Assembly (NCBI GenBank): GCA_947625425.1
Contig: CANQOH010000058.1
Span: forward strand, 1-5,889
Reading direction: 5' to 3'
Origin: an uncultured Bacilli bacterium
Lineage (GTDB): Bacteria; Bacillota_I; Bacilli_A; RF39; UBA660
Length of the DNA: 5,889 nucleotides
Both the position numbers and the translations under genes were made by a program. Below the pieces are notes generated by a model that did not search any database, was not told the origin of the DNA, and saw only the letters and a list, made by a program, of their open reading frames with translations. Shown here one piece after another: positions 5,450 through 5,889 of this stretch. Positions within the stretch are counted from its first letter, which is position 1; the number at the start of each line of letters is the position of its first letter.

Positions 5450-5884
5450 TTATTCATTAAAATATTCATATAACCAAATAGATGGATAACCTAAATAATT
5501 AAAATGAAATACATATACACCTTCAATATCTTCACTAGTTATTTCTTTACTATCATTACTTAAATTATTATCTCCTTTAGTTGTATAATAAGTTATCTTA
5601 TCATCTATTCTTTTAGCTACAATTCGATGGACTATATATTTATTATTATCATAAAAAACAATTATCGTCTTTAAAGGAAGATTATCTAATTCCCAATTGT
5701 TTAATTTTTTATAAACAATCATATCTCCTCTAACTAAAGTAGGAGACATACTATTAGAAAGAATAGTTATTGGTTTATATTTAAAAACACCTAACATAAA
5801 ACAAACTATAATAGTAGCAAAAATAAATGTTAATGCATAACTTATTAGTACAAAAGAATTATTTTTAAATAACTCTTTTGTCAT
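5450..5884 (-). CDS. Signal peptidase I, ER/archaeal (SipW-like) type
   Basis: A membrane-anchored serine protease that would remove signal peptides from exported proteins on the outer face of the membrane. One N-terminal membrane helix (about 11-33) is followed by the box SNSMSPTLVRGDMIVY with catalytic Ser45. Next is YIVHRIV with His86, where the bacterial P-type enzyme has its catalytic Lys, then TTKGDNN (101-107) with Asp105 and nearby Asp111. Ser plus His in place of Lys defines the S26B/ER-type family, known in Bacillota from SipW, which processes TasA-type matrix proteins. At 144 aa it is shorter than SipW and ends after YLGYPSIWLYEYF with no clear second membrane helix. The ATG at 5884 lies six bases from the window end and its ribosome binding site cannot be seen (only AGAGA precedes it), so the start could lie upstream. 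No candidate substrate gene is in the window. Confidence 0.85.
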   Translation of the reverse strand: MTKELFKNNSFVLISYALTFIFATIIVCFMLGVFKYKPITILSNSMSPTLVRGDMIVYKKLNNWELDNLPLKTIIVFYDNNKYIVHRIVAKRIDDKITYYTTKGDNNLSNDSKEITSEDIEGVYVFHFNYLGYPSIWLYEYFNE

Positions 5885-5889
5885 TCTCT

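Noticed and set aside
1..5889. CRISPR arrays, tRNA/rRNA genes, insertion sequences, riboswitches, toxin-antitoxin pairs
   Set aside because: No regularly spaced repeats, cloverleaf or rRNA-like sequence, transposase motifs or terminal repeats were seen. The gaps are too short for a riboswitch.

Overview
The window is a compact, very AT-rich piece of bacterial chromosome. Its short gaps, A/T-rich hairpin terminators, GGAGG/GGTGAT-type ribosome binding sites, AGA/CGT arginine codons and bacterial -10/-35 boxes all point to a low-GC Bacillota (Bacilli, or an uncultured ex-Tenericutes lineage). Every tryptophan codon I checked is TGG, and the visible stops are TAA or TAG, so nothing shows UGA being read as Trp. 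The organism assignment is inference from composition and gene style. No marker gene (rRNA, ribosomal protein) is present.

Layout, left to right. (1) The last 73 codons of an ABC-exporter ATPase on the + strand, ending in a strong hairpin terminator (216-251). (2) A Nudix hydrolase (275-793, +), whose promoter appears to start inside that terminator's loop. (3) A bidirectional terminator (794-821). (4) A minus-strand pair of paralogous, very small protein-kinase-like proteins (1528-2229 transcribed first, then 806-1510, 17 bases apart). Both keep the full set of kinase catalytic residues. (5) A divergent promoter region (about 2246-2314) in which the two -35 boxes sit at the ends of an imperfect palindrome. 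(6) Three plus-strand genes I do not recognise: 195 aa (2335-2922), 411 aa (2984-4219) and 375 aa (4287-5414). All lack signal peptides and membrane segments. (7) A shared bidirectional terminator (5417-5447). (8) A minus-strand ER/archaeal-type (SipW-like) signal peptidase I at the right edge (5450-5884).

How the genes may work together. The sequence supports one two-gene kinase-like operon (1528-2229 then 806-1510) facing a gene of unknown function across a shared control region. The 195-aa gene ends in its own terminator. The 411-aa gene has no obvious terminator, so it may read through into the 375-aa gene, although that gene also has a good promoter of its own. The ABC, Nudix and signal peptidase genes look like independent housekeeping or accessory units. 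The part of most interest is the tandem kinase-like pair with its divergent neighbour and the two large orphan proteins beside it. No CRISPR, tRNA, rRNA, IS element or attachment site was seen, and no gene-free stretch exceeds about 110 bases.
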